From positions 224,461 to 288,460 of the forward strand of contig JAIDFQ010000041.1 in NCBI GenBank assembly GCA_029054245.1: a stretch of 64,000 nt of DNA, in the 5' to 3' direction. The stretch is from Lachnospiraceae bacterium. Its GTDB lineage: Bacteria > Bacillota > Clostridia > Lachnospirales > Lachnospiraceae. Positions 8,264-16,554 of this stretch are shown piece after piece. Under the pieces are notes generated by a model. The model ran no database searches. It saw only the letters and a list, made by a program, of their open reading frames with translations, and was not told the DNA's origin. The stretch's first letter is position 1; every line of letters begins with the position of its first letter. The translations under genes and the position numbers were made by a program.

Positions 8264-9022
8264 TTATTTTCCATAATATAAAATGGCAGCGTTCATTTTT
8301 CCTTTTTTGCTGATGCTCTGCTGCCCGACATACACAAACTTTCCGCAACCCCGCGCACTTACCACATCGCTGCTCTTTAGCATCTGACTGTTATTTTCGC
8401 AAAGCCTCCCATTGACAAAAACCCTCTTCTGTCTAAAAAGCTCTATTGCCTCGCTCCGTGACAGCTTGTACACCTTCGCCAGCACACCATCTATCCGTTC
8501 TGAAGAAATCTGGATCTTCATTTCATGCTTATCCTGGTCCGCAAACACCGGCATTTCCTTTGCCCTGCCCGAAAGCACAGAAGTGTGTTTCACCTTCCCC
8601 AGATTTTCAATAATAAAATCTGCCATGCTCTCCATACAAAAAAGATAGCCCACATTGTCTGCAATCAAAATATCTCCCAGCGTACTCCTATCGATTCCCA
8701 AATTCATGAGTGCACCAAGAAAATCCCTGTGCGTCAGTGCATCGGCAAACTTTGCCGCCAATGGCTTCACTTCAACACAGGTAATCGGAAATGCCTCCTC
8801 ATACCCAAGTTCCTCCTTGCTCCCGAATCGAATCATCACCCGCTCGCAGACCTCACTGCCACCCCATATCGTATAGGGAACATATGAGATTTCCTTTTCT
8901 ACCTCGTAAAAACAAGACAAATCTGCAAGGCTTAGGAAACCTGTAAAGGTATATTGATTGTTTTGATAGCTCTTCCGGGCAAGTTCCCGGAAACGCTTTT
9001 TTATTAATTCTTCTGTTTCCAT
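8264..9022 (-). CDS. ylmH: YlmH-family S4-domain RNA-binding protein
   Basis: A 252-residue protein of the YlmH family, implicated in Bacillus in ribosome-associated quality control. The N-terminal two thirds match the family's mixed domain (FTGFLSLADLSCFYEVEKEI, then MNLGIDRSTLGDILIADNVG). The C-terminal S4 fold reads VLAKVYKLSRSEAIELFRQK followed by VFVNGRLCENNSQMLKSSD, the positively charged helix-turn that binds RNA. The ATG at 9022 has only a weak ribosome site. It is usually near division genes (ylmD-G, divIVA); here it stands outside that context, ahead of an AEC transporter. Confidence 0.9.
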   Translation of the reverse strand: METEELIKKRFRELARKSYQNNQYTFTGFLSLADLSCFYEVEKEISYVPYTIWGGSEVCERVMIRFGSKEELGYEEAFPITCVEVKPLAAKFADALTHRDFLGALMNLGIDRSTLGDILIADNVGYLFCMESMADFIIENLGKVKHTSVLSGRAKEMPVFADQDKHEMKIQISSERIDGVLAKVYKLSRSEAIELFRQKRVFVNGRLCENNSQMLKSSDVVSARGCGKFVYVGQQSISKKGKMNAAILYYGK

Positions 9023-9205
9023 ATTCAGTCACATCCCAAAACATCATAACACATATTTCTCGCTTTTGCTTTGTTATTTTTAATATTTTGCACCACAGAC
9101 AGCAATCCCTGCCTTTGCTGATGCACTTTCCCTTTTGCAAATTGTAACCCGCATCAATACACCAAATGCAGAAAAAATGCAACGAAATCATCCCTTTATC
9201 ACTGG

Positions 9206-9233
9206 TTGTATGTTTCAAATCTGTCGATATAAT
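9206..9233 (+). promoter_or_regulatory. Candidate sigma-A promoter for the gene at 9377
   Basis: TTGTAT (9206-9211), 16 bases, then TATAAT (9228-9233) on the plus strand. It would give an untranslated leader of about 135 bases before the ATG at 9377. The rest of the gene-free stretch 9023-9376 is AT-rich; I see no hairpin or other feature in it. Confidence 0.45.
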
Positions 9234-9376
9234 ATATAACTTATAGAAATTGGAAAAGGATTTCCCAACTATGTTCACGGATAGGACTGACTATAAGAAT
9301 TATTTTACATTCAAATCGATTCTTCTTATACATTTTCGTTGTAGATCCCTTGAATATAGTGGAATGAGGTGCGCAT

Positions 9377-10207
9377 ATGAGTATGATGATTGGCAGCCGC
9401 AGTTCTAATGTAACCAAATATACACTCAAAAAGCCGGACGGCTCTGTTGCGGGATCTATAACAATCAGAAAACCCGAACAGAAGAAGCTGAAACGTCTGC
9501 AGTATAATTTTAAAGAAATATCCACTCTGATTATGCGGACAAGAACTTCTTCCAACGCAAGGCAGGTTATGTCAAAGGCATTTATCAAAGTAATGGGGCT
9601 TCGCTCAAAATTAAGAACTGGGCAATATGATGACAAAGAAGTGCAGAGCGCCATCCTGCACGCAGAACAACTGACAAGAGTTGCCCGGAAGCGGATGAAG
9701 CATCTGCGTGAGGAAGAAAATGCAAAAAAACACGGAGGTGTATGCGAGGGTGATTTAGACGAAAAAACACTCGAAATCGATCTGGACGAAGAAGCCCTTG
9801 AGGAACTTGAAGACACTGGCATGAGTGAAGAAGAACTTCGTGAACTTATGCAGGAACTTGAAGAGCAGCTTCAGGAATTAGAACGTGTAATGTCAGATGC
9901 CAACGGTCTGGAAGATTTGTCTGATGAACTCATGCCCACGGAGGAACGCAGTTTGGATCCTGAAGACCTGGAACTCTTGAAAAAGAAACATCGGGCAGAA
10001 GAACTTCGCGATATTATGGAAGCCGATATGAAATATCTGAAAGCCATGTTTGAAAAGCTGGCAAAGGAAAAGCAGGAAGCCTCTTCCCATTCAGGTTCAA
10101 ATACATCTGACGCCGTTTCACTGGAACTTGGCGGAATGGAGGTTCCGGTAGAAACTATGGATATTCCAGTCCCTACCTCTGGCGAAAACGTAGATTTAAT
10201 GGCATAG
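9377..10207 (+). CDS. Conserved hypothetical acidic coiled-coil protein
   Basis: Function not recognised. The 276-residue protein has a basic N-terminal half (about 1-115, with KKLKRLQYNFKEISTLIMRT) and then a very acidic, leucine-rich helical region (about 125-185: repeated EELRELMQELEEQLQELE) predicted to form a coiled coil, a second helix around residues 200-235, and a Ser/Thr/Pro-containing tail. No signal peptide or membrane helix. GAGGTG precedes the ATG. It is transcribed toward the amylosucrase-like gene, on whose other side lies another helical protein of unknown function (12285). A structural or adaptor role is possible but unproven. Confidence 0.7.
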   Translation: MSMMIGSRSSNVTKYTLKKPDGSVAGSITIRKPEQKKLKRLQYNFKEISTLIMRTRTSSNARQVMSKAFIKVMGLRSKLRTGQYDDKEVQSAILHAEQLTRVARKRMKHLREEENAKKHGGVCEGDLDEKTLEIDLDEEALEELEDTGMSEEELRELMQELEEQLQELERVMSDANGLEDLSDELMPTEERSLDPEDLELLKKKHRAEELRDIMEADMKYLKAMFEKLAKEKQEASSHSGSNTSDAVSLELGGMEVPVETMDIPVPTSGENVDLMA

Positions 10208-10218
10208 CATCTACTAAC

Positions 10219-10258
10219 GCCCGTGAATAATTTATTGGGAAATAAGTTATTCACGGGC
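10219..10258. terminator. Bidirectional hairpin between convergent genes
   Basis: Perfect 12-base inverted repeat GCCCGTGAATAA (10219-10230) and TTATTCACGGGC (10247-10258) with a 16-base loop, 11 bases after the stop of the coiled-coil gene and 21 bases beyond the stop of the amylosucrase-like gene. No good T tract on either side, so termination strength is uncertain. Confidence 0.6.
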
Positions 10259-10279
10259 ATTGCTCAAAGAGTCTTGCAT

Positions 10280-12175
10280 TTACAACTTTTTAAAATAGTA
10301 AAATCCATAAGCCGGGATGTCTACTCCCACCGGATTTTTCTTTTCTCCCGAAATCAACTCCATATAATCGCCATCCGTCTCGTTGATCCATGCTGTCTTA
10401 TCAAACTCGCTAAAATTAAATAACCCAATGATTTTTTCTCCCTCGAAATATCTTCCTATGCAAAGTACAGATTGATCCCATGTTTCAATCGTCCATGTGT
10501 CCGCATTCGACACAAATACTTTTTCGCTCTTGCGAATCTGCTCTAATCTGGCTAATCCCTCAAATATTTTTCCCTCCACGGTGTCTGGATCATCAATATT
10601 ACGCGCGAGCTCCCAGTTCATGGAACCTCTGTGAATATATCTGGAATCAACCGCCTTATTGGGATTTTCTTTGTAAGAATAATCATTGACCTGCGCCACC
10701 TCATCTCCGCTGTAAAGCACAGGAATCCCTGACTGCATGAACATATAAGCATGCAGCATCAGATCCAGCTTAATAGCTTTTGCCATTGCAACATCATCCT
10801 TTTCAAATCCTGCCTTTTCGATACCGCACATGGACGCAGTCGTTCCGCAGAATCTGGCATCTCCTGTGACAGGATCCGCATTGTAAAGTTCTCCGCGGCT
10901 ATTGCTTCCCCCTGCATATCCCTGAAAATAATCGTTGAGATACTGCTTGTGGGAGCGCTCGCCAATACCCTCCGTCATCAAAGTGCCATAATCCAGCCCC
11001 CACCCAATATCATCATGGCAACGAAGATAATTTAGGAACACATACTCTTTTGGCAGGGAGTTCACAATATCAAGCTGCTTTTTCAACAACCTTACATCCC
11101 TTGTGGCCACCGTATGCCAAGTAGTTGCCATCGTAGTAACGTTATAAAGCATATGACATTCCGGTTTTTCCACCGTTCCAAAATAAGGCACTACCTTTTC
11201 CGGTTCCATCACCACTTCGCCGAGCAAAAGAATTCCCGGGCAGACGATTTCGCTTATAATACGCATCATGCGCACAATGGTATGCACCTGCGGAAGGTTC
11301 CTACAGGAAGTGTTCATTTCCTTCCATATGTAGGGTACCGCATCAATACGGATAATATCAATTCCTCTATTGGCAAGATAGAGGAAATTGTACATCATTT
11401 CATTAAATACCCTAGGATTTTTATAATTCAGATCCCACTGATAGGGATAAAATGTTGTCATCACAAAGTGTCCGGCATCTGCAAGCCATGTAAAATTCCC
11501 TGGCGCTGTCGTAGGAAATACCTGCGGTACCGTCTTGTCATATAAAGACGGCTCATAGGCATTTTCAAAGAAAAAGTAACGGCTCATGTATTCCCCTTCG
11601 CCCTGCCGCGCCTTTTTTGCCCATTCATGATCTTCCGAAGTGTGATTCATCACAAAATCCATGCAGACATTAATGCCCTTTTTATGACAGGCAGCCGTAA
11701 GGCTTTCCAAATCTTCCATGGAACCCAGCTTTTCCTGTACCTTCCTAAAATCCGACACTGCATAGCCCCCGTCCGAACGCCCTTCCGGCGTATCTAAAAA
11801 AGGCATCAGATGAATGTAGTTAACATTGCATCTCTCAACATAGTCCAACCGGGATTCCACGCCCTTCATATTCCCTGCAAAGTTGTCAATATAAAACATC
11901 ATTCCAAGCATATCATTTAGCTTGTACCAATTCGGATCACTCTCCCGCCGCTCATCCAACGCTTTCAATTCCTTATTTCTTGCCTCATAAGACTGGCGCA
12001 TGTGACCACATAATTCTTCATACATGGCATCATTCCCATATAAAGAAGCATACAGCCGGCGAAATTCGTCCTGATGCCTGTCAAACCTCTTTTGAAAAAC
12101 ATCCTCTGCACGTAGGCTCTGTGCTGCCTTTTTTACATTCTTTTTTACTTTTTTTGCTGCTGATTTCTTCGTCAT
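10280..12175 (-). CDS. GH13 family enzyme, amylosucrase-like
   Basis: Alpha-glucan active enzyme of 631 residues, closest in pattern to GH13 subfamily 4 (amylosucrase/sucrose hydrolase): a helical N-terminal domain, then the (beta/alpha)8 barrel starting MLGMMFYIDNFAG. Catalytic elements are visible: DFVMNHTSEDH, the nucleophile aspartate in GIDIIRIDAVPYIW, the acid/base glutamate in ILLLGEVVME and the transition-state stabiliser in LRCHDDIGWG; a C-terminal beta domain follows. No signal peptide, so intracellular. Start at 12175 follows GAGGGTGA. Known members move glucose from sucrose to alpha-1,4-glucan or hydrolyse sucrose; which applies is not decidable here. Confidence 0.85.
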   Translation of the reverse strand: MTKKSAAKKVKKNVKKAAQSLRAEDVFQKRFDRHQDEFRRLYASLYGNDAMYEELCGHMRQSYEARNKELKALDERRESDPNWYKLNDMLGMMFYIDNFAGNMKGVESRLDYVERCNVNYIHLMPFLDTPEGRSDGGYAVSDFRKVQEKLGSMEDLESLTAACHKKGINVCMDFVMNHTSEDHEWAKKARQGEGEYMSRYFFFENAYEPSLYDKTVPQVFPTTAPGNFTWLADAGHFVMTTFYPYQWDLNYKNPRVFNEMMYNFLYLANRGIDIIRIDAVPYIWKEMNTSCRNLPQVHTIVRMMRIISEIVCPGILLLGEVVMEPEKVVPYFGTVEKPECHMLYNVTTMATTWHTVATRDVRLLKKQLDIVNSLPKEYVFLNYLRCHDDIGWGLDYGTLMTEGIGERSHKQYLNDYFQGYAGGSNSRGELYNADPVTGDARFCGTTASMCGIEKAGFEKDDVAMAKAIKLDLMLHAYMFMQSGIPVLYSGDEVAQVNDYSYKENPNKAVDSRYIHRGSMNWELARNIDDPDTVEGKIFEGLARLEQIRKSEKVFVSNADTWTIETWDQSVLCIGRYFEGEKIIGLFNFSEFDKTAWINETDGDYMELISGEKKNPVGVDIPAYGFYYFKKL

Positions 12176-12284
12176 TTTCAAATCACCCTCGACATTCTTA
12201 TAATCTCCTCCGGCTCTCATGCCTGTAGTCCGAAATATTCATCCCGTATCAGCACTATTGATACCCTTTCATAATACCATTTTC

Positions 12285-12872
12285 TCACTCCGCAGGAGCT
12301 ACAGATGCCATCATCTCAGCAACATCCACCACATCCGGCGCCCCTGCCGGAGCAGTTCCATTCTCCGCCACTTCCCGCGGATCATCATACTCTTTTTCTT
12401 CTTCATCGCCCCAGAGAGAGTCATATTTTTCCCGTTTCTGACGCTGCACCATGGCGCCGATGTTCTTTGCTGTCTGATACATCTCAAAACTGAACTCCAT
12501 CAACTTCTTTTCATCTGACGCGGGCACAATTCCGCCCTTCATAATGCGGCGGGCAACCTCCATCATTTTACCCATGTCAGCAGCATATTCTGCTGCCGCA
12601 TCCGCCTGCTGATCTGCTACCGTTGCATTCCAGTATGCACAATACTGATCCGCCAGCTTGCTTAGGTAATCCTGATATTCCGTCTGCTTTTCATCCAATG
12701 CATTTAAAGTCAATTCCAAAGTAGCCGCCTGTGAAGCATATTCTTCTTGCTTTTCCGGCATATACTTCATCTTAGATTGAATATCCTTCAATTGCTTTGA
12801 TAAAGCGACCTTCTGCGTCCGATATTCCTTTACCTGTTCTCTGTAAATTTGCTGCGCTTCTCCAATTTTCAT
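12285..12872 (-). CDS. Conserved hypothetical coiled-coil protein
   Basis: Not recognised. A 195-residue soluble protein with an N-terminal helical, charged region (about 1-75: REQVKEYRTQKVALSKQLKD and following heptads), a middle alanine-rich helical region (about 85-140) and an acidic, proline-containing tail. The central IMKGGIVPASDEKKLMEFSF resembles the pattern of small helical secretion or motility accessory proteins, but no specific match can be claimed. AAGGATGTG precedes the start. It lies 109 bases upstream of the amylosucrase-like gene on the same strand and may share its transcript. Confidence 0.7.
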   Translation of the reverse strand: MKIGEAQQIYREQVKEYRTQKVALSKQLKDIQSKMKYMPEKQEEYASQAATLELTLNALDEKQTEYQDYLSKLADQYCAYWNATVADQQADAAAEYAADMGKMMEVARRIMKGGIVPASDEKKLMEFSFEMYQTAKNIGAMVQRQKREKYDSLWGDEEEKEYDDPREVAENGTAPAGAPDVVDVAEMMASVAPAE

Positions 12873-12959
12873 TTAATCACATCCTTGTATATTTATAAGC
12901 ACATCCTTGTATCTGTATTGTATATCGACCTGACATATCGGAAACTCAATACTGCCGCA

Positions 12960-13058
12960 TTATTTCTTATGTAATTTTTCATCTTCCTCAATCACTTCGT
13001 AAAGCAATTTTACGTCCGCCGAATGATTCTTTTCTAAATAATTTCTAGCAAGACATCC
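12960..13058 (-). pseudogene. 3' fragment of an unidentified gene
   Basis: A minus-strand frame with no start codon codes about 32 residues ending ...LLYEVIEEDEKLHKK before a TAA at 12960-12962. Its upstream side runs into the terminator of the PH-like gene, so it looks like the surviving tail of a lost gene. Parent family unknown. Confidence 0.3.
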
Positions 13059-13062
13059 ATAT

Positions 13063-13098
13063 AAAAAAGAAATACACCTGCACCTTTTGCATGTGTAT
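13063..13098 (-). terminator. Intrinsic terminator after the PH-like gene
   Basis: Stem AATACACCTGCA (13071-13082) with TGCATGTGTAT (13088-13098), one internal mismatch, 5-base loop; on the minus strand it is followed by a six-T run (13063-13068). It lies 12 bases after the stop at 13111. Confidence 0.75.
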
Positions 13099-13110
13099 CT
13101 CCTTTTTGCT

Positions 13111-13482
13111 TTAAAGAGCCACGCCGGACTGTTTGGAAAGATACTCCATCCATTTCTTTCTTCCCATCAAGGATAGCTTATGTTTCTTATTCTTTTCCTT
13201 TTTCTCATCAAACACGGTCACTTTGACACCTGTCGGAATAAATGGACCCACAAAACACTTTTTGATTTCCTTGATATTTCGGTAAGGCAGAACAGCAGTC
13301 GTACCACCAAATCCGCTTATAAAAATCAACGATTCATTGGTAAAAAAATATCTGCCTCTGTTTTGCCCAAAGGAATAGTAATCGCCTTTTACATATTCCA
13401 CGATAAAATCCCCTTCCTTCATCAATTCTGTTTGCTTTAGTACTTCTTCCCATTCCTGTTTCTCTTTTTCACTTAAGCTCAT
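13111..13482 (-). CDS. Bacterial PH/GRAM-like domain protein
   Basis: A 123-residue soluble protein. After a charged N-terminal helix comes a run of beta strands (GRYFFTNESLIFISGF, VLPYRNIKEIKKC, GVKVTVFDEKKEKNKKHKLSL) and a final helix (MGRKKWMEYLSK), the order expected for a PH or GRAM-type fold. The LPYRNIKEI segment is the usual strand linking to the variable loop of such domains. Exact function unknown; these domains often mediate binding to membranes or partners. Strong AGGAGGGTGAG before the ATG, and an intrinsic terminator follows, so probably a single-gene transcript or the end of the transcript from 14085. Confidence 0.65.
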   Translation of the reverse strand: MSLSEKEKQEWEEVLKQTELMKEGDFIVEYVKGDYYSFGQNRGRYFFTNESLIFISGFGGTTAVLPYRNIKEIKKCFVGPFIPTGVKVTVFDEKKEKNKKHKLSLMGRKKWMEYLSKQSGVAL

Positions 13483-13512
13483 ATCTCACCCTCCTATAAA
13501 TGAAATTATATC

Positions 13513-14085
13513 CTAAGTATTATTTTTTAACAACACAAAATAATCCCCATAAGCCTTTCCATCATGCCCTATCAGCTTTTCGGAAGAGGATGCAAACCCC
13601 AGCTCTTTTGCCGCCAGTTTTCGCAAGGAAGCAAACAAAGGTATCTTCGTTGCAATCATCTGACAGTCAAACAACTCAAATGCTGGCTGTGTGATAAGGG
13701 ATAATATTTCAACTATCGCTTCCCTGCTCTCATAGTCACTTCTAAGATCCAGTCTCAGGATACCACAATCATTGAAATAGTCGTCTGCATGACGATTGAA
13801 CAGCTCAATTGTTCCAACCACATGCCATGCATTTTTGTCAATAACCGACCAGCGCACAAACCCCTTTCTCTCATATTCTTCCAGCCATGCTTTGATTGCC
13901 CCCTGTACATGCTCTAAAAGCGTCATGTGGAAATCATCCCCTCCGCAGTTATCACTGTTGAAAAAGGGCAACGCCTTTTCATCAGAATACACCAGTAGAA
14001 GATCAGATGCATCCTGAGCACCGATCAACCTTATAAGATAGTTCTCATTTTCAAATACAGGACATGATTCATACGGACTTGTCAT
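13513..14085 (-). CDS. GNAT acetyltransferase, RimJ/RimL-like
   Basis: A 190-residue GNAT-fold protein. It opens with the strand ENYLIRLIGAQDASDLLLVY, contains RWSVIDKNAWHVVGTIELFN, the central beta strand pair of the fold, and DLRSDYESREAIVEILSLIT where RimJ/L proteins have their acetyl-CoA-binding loop and helix; the loop lacks a clean RxxGxG, so the cofactor site is divergent. A late LRKLAAKELGF helix fits the family. GGAGG precedes the ATG. Substrate unknown. It lies 27 bases upstream of the PH-like gene and 58 bases downstream of the WYL regulator, all on the minus strand. Confidence 0.75.
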   Translation of the reverse strand: MTSPYESCPVFENENYLIRLIGAQDASDLLLVYSDEKALPFFNSDNCGGDDFHMTLLEHVQGAIKAWLEEYERKGFVRWSVIDKNAWHVVGTIELFNRHADDYFNDCGILRLDLRSDYESREAIVEILSLITQPAFELFDCQMIATKIPLFASLRKLAAKELGFASSSEKLIGHDGKAYGDYFVLLKNNT

Positions 14086-14143
14086 TATAATACCTCCAGC
14101 TCTTTTTTCAGCAGTATATCACGACAAATGCGACAACAGCATG

Positions 14144-15058
14144 TCATAGTTTTTTATATAAAGAAACGATTTTCTCTGCCGCATCCAACAATCGGCTGCG
14201 TATTTCTTCCGGTGCAATGATCTCCGCCTCATCTCCCAATGATAAAAGATTCCCCATCCAAAACTGTTCATTTTCCACTATTGTCGCCTTTATCAGCGCA
14301 CCGCCATCTGAAAGTTCCTGTATAATCGTACCCTTCAGATATTCCACGATTCTCATTTTTGCCGCTTTTGTGCATTTAATCAATATCTCAGTATAGATAC
14401 GGGTATCTGACTGATCCATCCTTTTTAAAATATCCTCTGCGGATGCATGTTCCCTTACAAAGGCTATATCCGTTATTTTCAAATTGCGCATCCGCACTAA
14501 TTTATAGGTGCGGTAATCACTTTTCACTTTGGAATAAGCAAGAAGATACCATGCATACCATCTGTATATGACCGCAATCGGTTCCACATTGTGTATGCGG
14601 GTCTCATTATTATTATTCGTGTATAGAAACTCCACCGTATGCTTTATGGCCACTGCCGACTGTAAAAGTTGCAAAACTTGTGAATCTCCCTCTTGCAAAA
14701 CAGAAAAATCCAACACAATACCACAGTCATCCGGCTTCGATACACGGGCAATCTTTTCCAATGTATGTTTTACCTTTGGGTTCATAGTAGCCGAAGCAAA
14801 CCCCCTAAGGGCTGTCAGAATGTGGCTATAATCATTTGCCGTTGCGTATTGTTTATCTAACATAAACCGGTCAGATATCTCATAACCGCCTGCTGCCCCG
14901 GCAATCGAGATAACCGGAATTCCAGCAAGACATAAAGAATCCATATCCCGCTGTATCGTCCGCAGCGACACTTCAAAATGCTTTGCTAATTCACTTGCGC
15001 TTGTTCTTCCATGATTCAATAAATACACCGTGATAGCATAGAGTCGTTCCGTTTTCAT
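14144..15058 (-). CDS. YafY-type transcriptional regulator (HTH plus WYL domain)
   Basis: DNA-binding regulator of 304 residues. The N-terminal winged helix (about 1-60) reads TSASELAKHFEVSLRTIQRD, a typical DeoR-like/HTH_11 recognition helix, then AAGGYEISDRF. The middle and C-terminal regions match a WYL domain: the characteristic aromatic cluster occurs in IYRWYAWYLLAYSKVKSDYR and the C-terminal WCX-like extension ends near residue 300. WYL domains bind ligands or nucleic acid and are common in phage-defence and stress regulators. It starts 8 bases after the stop of peptidase T on the same strand, so it may be co-transcribed with pepT. Confidence 0.88.
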   Translation of the reverse strand: MKTERLYAITVYLLNHGRTSASELAKHFEVSLRTIQRDMDSLCLAGIPVISIAGAAGGYEISDRFMLDKQYATANDYSHILTALRGFASATMNPKVKHTLEKIARVSKPDDCGIVLDFSVLQEGDSQVLQLLQSAVAIKHTVEFLYTNNNNETRIHNVEPIAVIYRWYAWYLLAYSKVKSDYRTYKLVRMRNLKITDIAFVREHASAEDILKRMDQSDTRIYTEILIKCTKAAKMRIVEYLKGTIIQELSDGGALIKATIVENEQFWMGNLLSLGDEAEIIAPEEIRSRLLDAAEKIVSLYKKL

Positions 15059-15065
15059 TGTTGCG

Positions 15066-16295
15066 TCATTCCCTATACTTTCCTGCTATTCTGACCAACA
15101 GTTCCACAATCATTTCCATATCATCCGCACAGGCATATTCAAACCGTCCGTGGAAGTTCGCTCCTCCCGTACAGAGATTCGGACAGGGAAGTCCCATAAA
15201 AGAAAGCCGCGCTCCGTCCGTTCCTCCCCTTATCGGAACCACCACCGGTGAAATTTCAAGCTCCTTCATCGCCTCTTTTGCATTTTCCACCAAGTGCATG
15301 TGTTTCTCTATAATCTCTTTCATATTATAGTATGAATCCGTTAAGTAGATTTCAACGGTTCTTTCTCCGTATTTCCTGTTTAAAAATTCACCAACCTGCC
15401 TGAAAAGAGCTTTTTTCTTTTCAAATTTTTCCCTGTCATGATCCCTGATGATATATTCCGCTTCTGCCTCTTCCACTGTACCACTTAGCCGGTCCAAGTG
15501 GTAAAACCCTTCATATCCGCAGGTGTACATAGGATTTTCTGCAATGGGAAGCATGGAGTGAAACTCTTGCACCATTAAAATGGCATTGCGCATTTTATCC
15601 TTTGCCTCTCCCGGATGCACACTCCTGCCATGTACAACGACCTTTGCCCCCGCTGCGTTGAAATTCTCATATTCCAGTTCGCCCAGCCTTCCGCCGTCTA
15701 CCGTATAGGCATAATCCGCACCAAAAAGTTCCACATCAAAGTGATCTGCACCAGCTCCCACCTCTTCGTCTGGCGTAAATCCGATCCGAATCCTGCCATG
15801 TTCAATTTCAGGATGTTTCAACAGATGTTCTGCCATCGCCATAATCTCTGCAACTCCGGCTTTGTCATCCGCCCCCAGCAGCGTCGTCCCATCTGTCACA
15901 ATCAACCTTTTCCCTTTATAGGAAGCAAGCTCGGGAAAGTCCGCCACCTTCATCACAATCTGCTTTTCCTCATTCAACACCAGATCATTTCCATCATAGT
16001 TTTCCACTATTCTAGGCTTTACCCCTGCCCCCGTCACCGCTGGAGAGGTATCCATGTGCGCAATAAAACCCAGAACCGGCGCCTCCTTGCATCCATCAGA
16101 AGCCGGTATCGATGCATATACATAACAGTGTTCCTCATCATATGTGATATCTTCCGCCCCCATCTCCTTAAGCTGTCTTACCAACACCCTAGCAAGATCA
16201 TGCTGTTTTGAAGTGGAGGGCACAACCGTACTCTCCTCCGATGACTGGGTATCCAATTTTACATATTCCAGAAAATTTTCTATTACTCTTTTCAT
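15066..16295 (-). CDS. pepT: Peptidase T (tripeptide aminopeptidase)
   Basis: M20-family zinc metallopeptidase that removes N-terminal residues from tripeptides in the cytoplasm. The 409-residue length equals that of known PepT. Metal ligands and the catalytic acid are visible in order: [10 protein letters not shown] (His and Asp), [14 protein letters not shown] (bridging Asp), [14 protein letters not shown] (general base Glu and metal Glu), YTVDGG (Asp) and a late [20 protein letters not shown] with the last His in [10 protein letters not shown]. The start at 16295 follows GGAGAATGG and fits the family N-terminus ([15 protein letters not shown]). Upstream frame to 16349 rejected. Confidence 0.95.
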   Translation of the reverse strand: MKRVIENFLEYVKLDTQSSEESTVVPSTSKQHDLARVLVRQLKEMGAEDITYDEEHCYVYASIPASDGCKEAPVLGFIAHMDTSPAVTGAGVKPRIVENYDGNDLVLNEEKQIVMKVADFPELASYKGKRLIVTDGTTLLGADDKAGVAEIMAMAEHLLKHPEIEHGRIRIGFTPDEEVGAGADHFDVELFGADYAYTVDGGRLGELEYENFNAAGAKVVVHGRSVHPGEAKDKMRNAILMVQEFHSMLPIAENPMYTCGYEGFYHLDRLSGTVEEAEAEYIIRDHDREKFEKKKALFRQVGEFLNRKYGERTVEIYLTDSYYNMKEIIEKHMHLVENAKEAMKELEISPVVVPIRGGTDGARLSFMGLPCPNLCTGGANFHGRFEYACADDMEMIVELLVRIAGKYRE

Positions 16296-16450
16296 ATCCC
16301 ATTCTCCTATGCTTTCAACATTGTCTGCCTTTCTTCTATCATAAGTCAATATCCACCTTTAGGTTTCATTATACACATGCCCCTTATCTTCTGTCAAAAA
16401 TAGCATCTTATCACCCCTTCACTTGTAATAAGAGGATACCGGGATTTTAT

Positions 16451-16481
16451 TTGTAACGCTTCGGCACAAATTCTTGGCTTG
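16451..16481 (+). repeat. Dispersed 31-base sequence, copy 1
   Basis: A 31-base stretch that matches 43590-43620 at 24 positions, centred on CTTCGGCACAAAT. It lies between divergent pepT and the membrane/beta-helix gene, about 75 bases before the ATG at 16555. Confidence 0.4.
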
Positions 16482-16554
16482 TACCGCTTTTCATACAATG
16501 ATAAAATAAAAGCAGCAGTAAATGCATCATCTTTTAAAGAGTGAGGAAAATACC

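Noticed and set aside
8853..9278. 141-codon minus-strand frame upstream of ylmH
   Set aside because: Overlaps ylmH in another frame, poor composition, no ribosome site; the region is better read as a promoter region.
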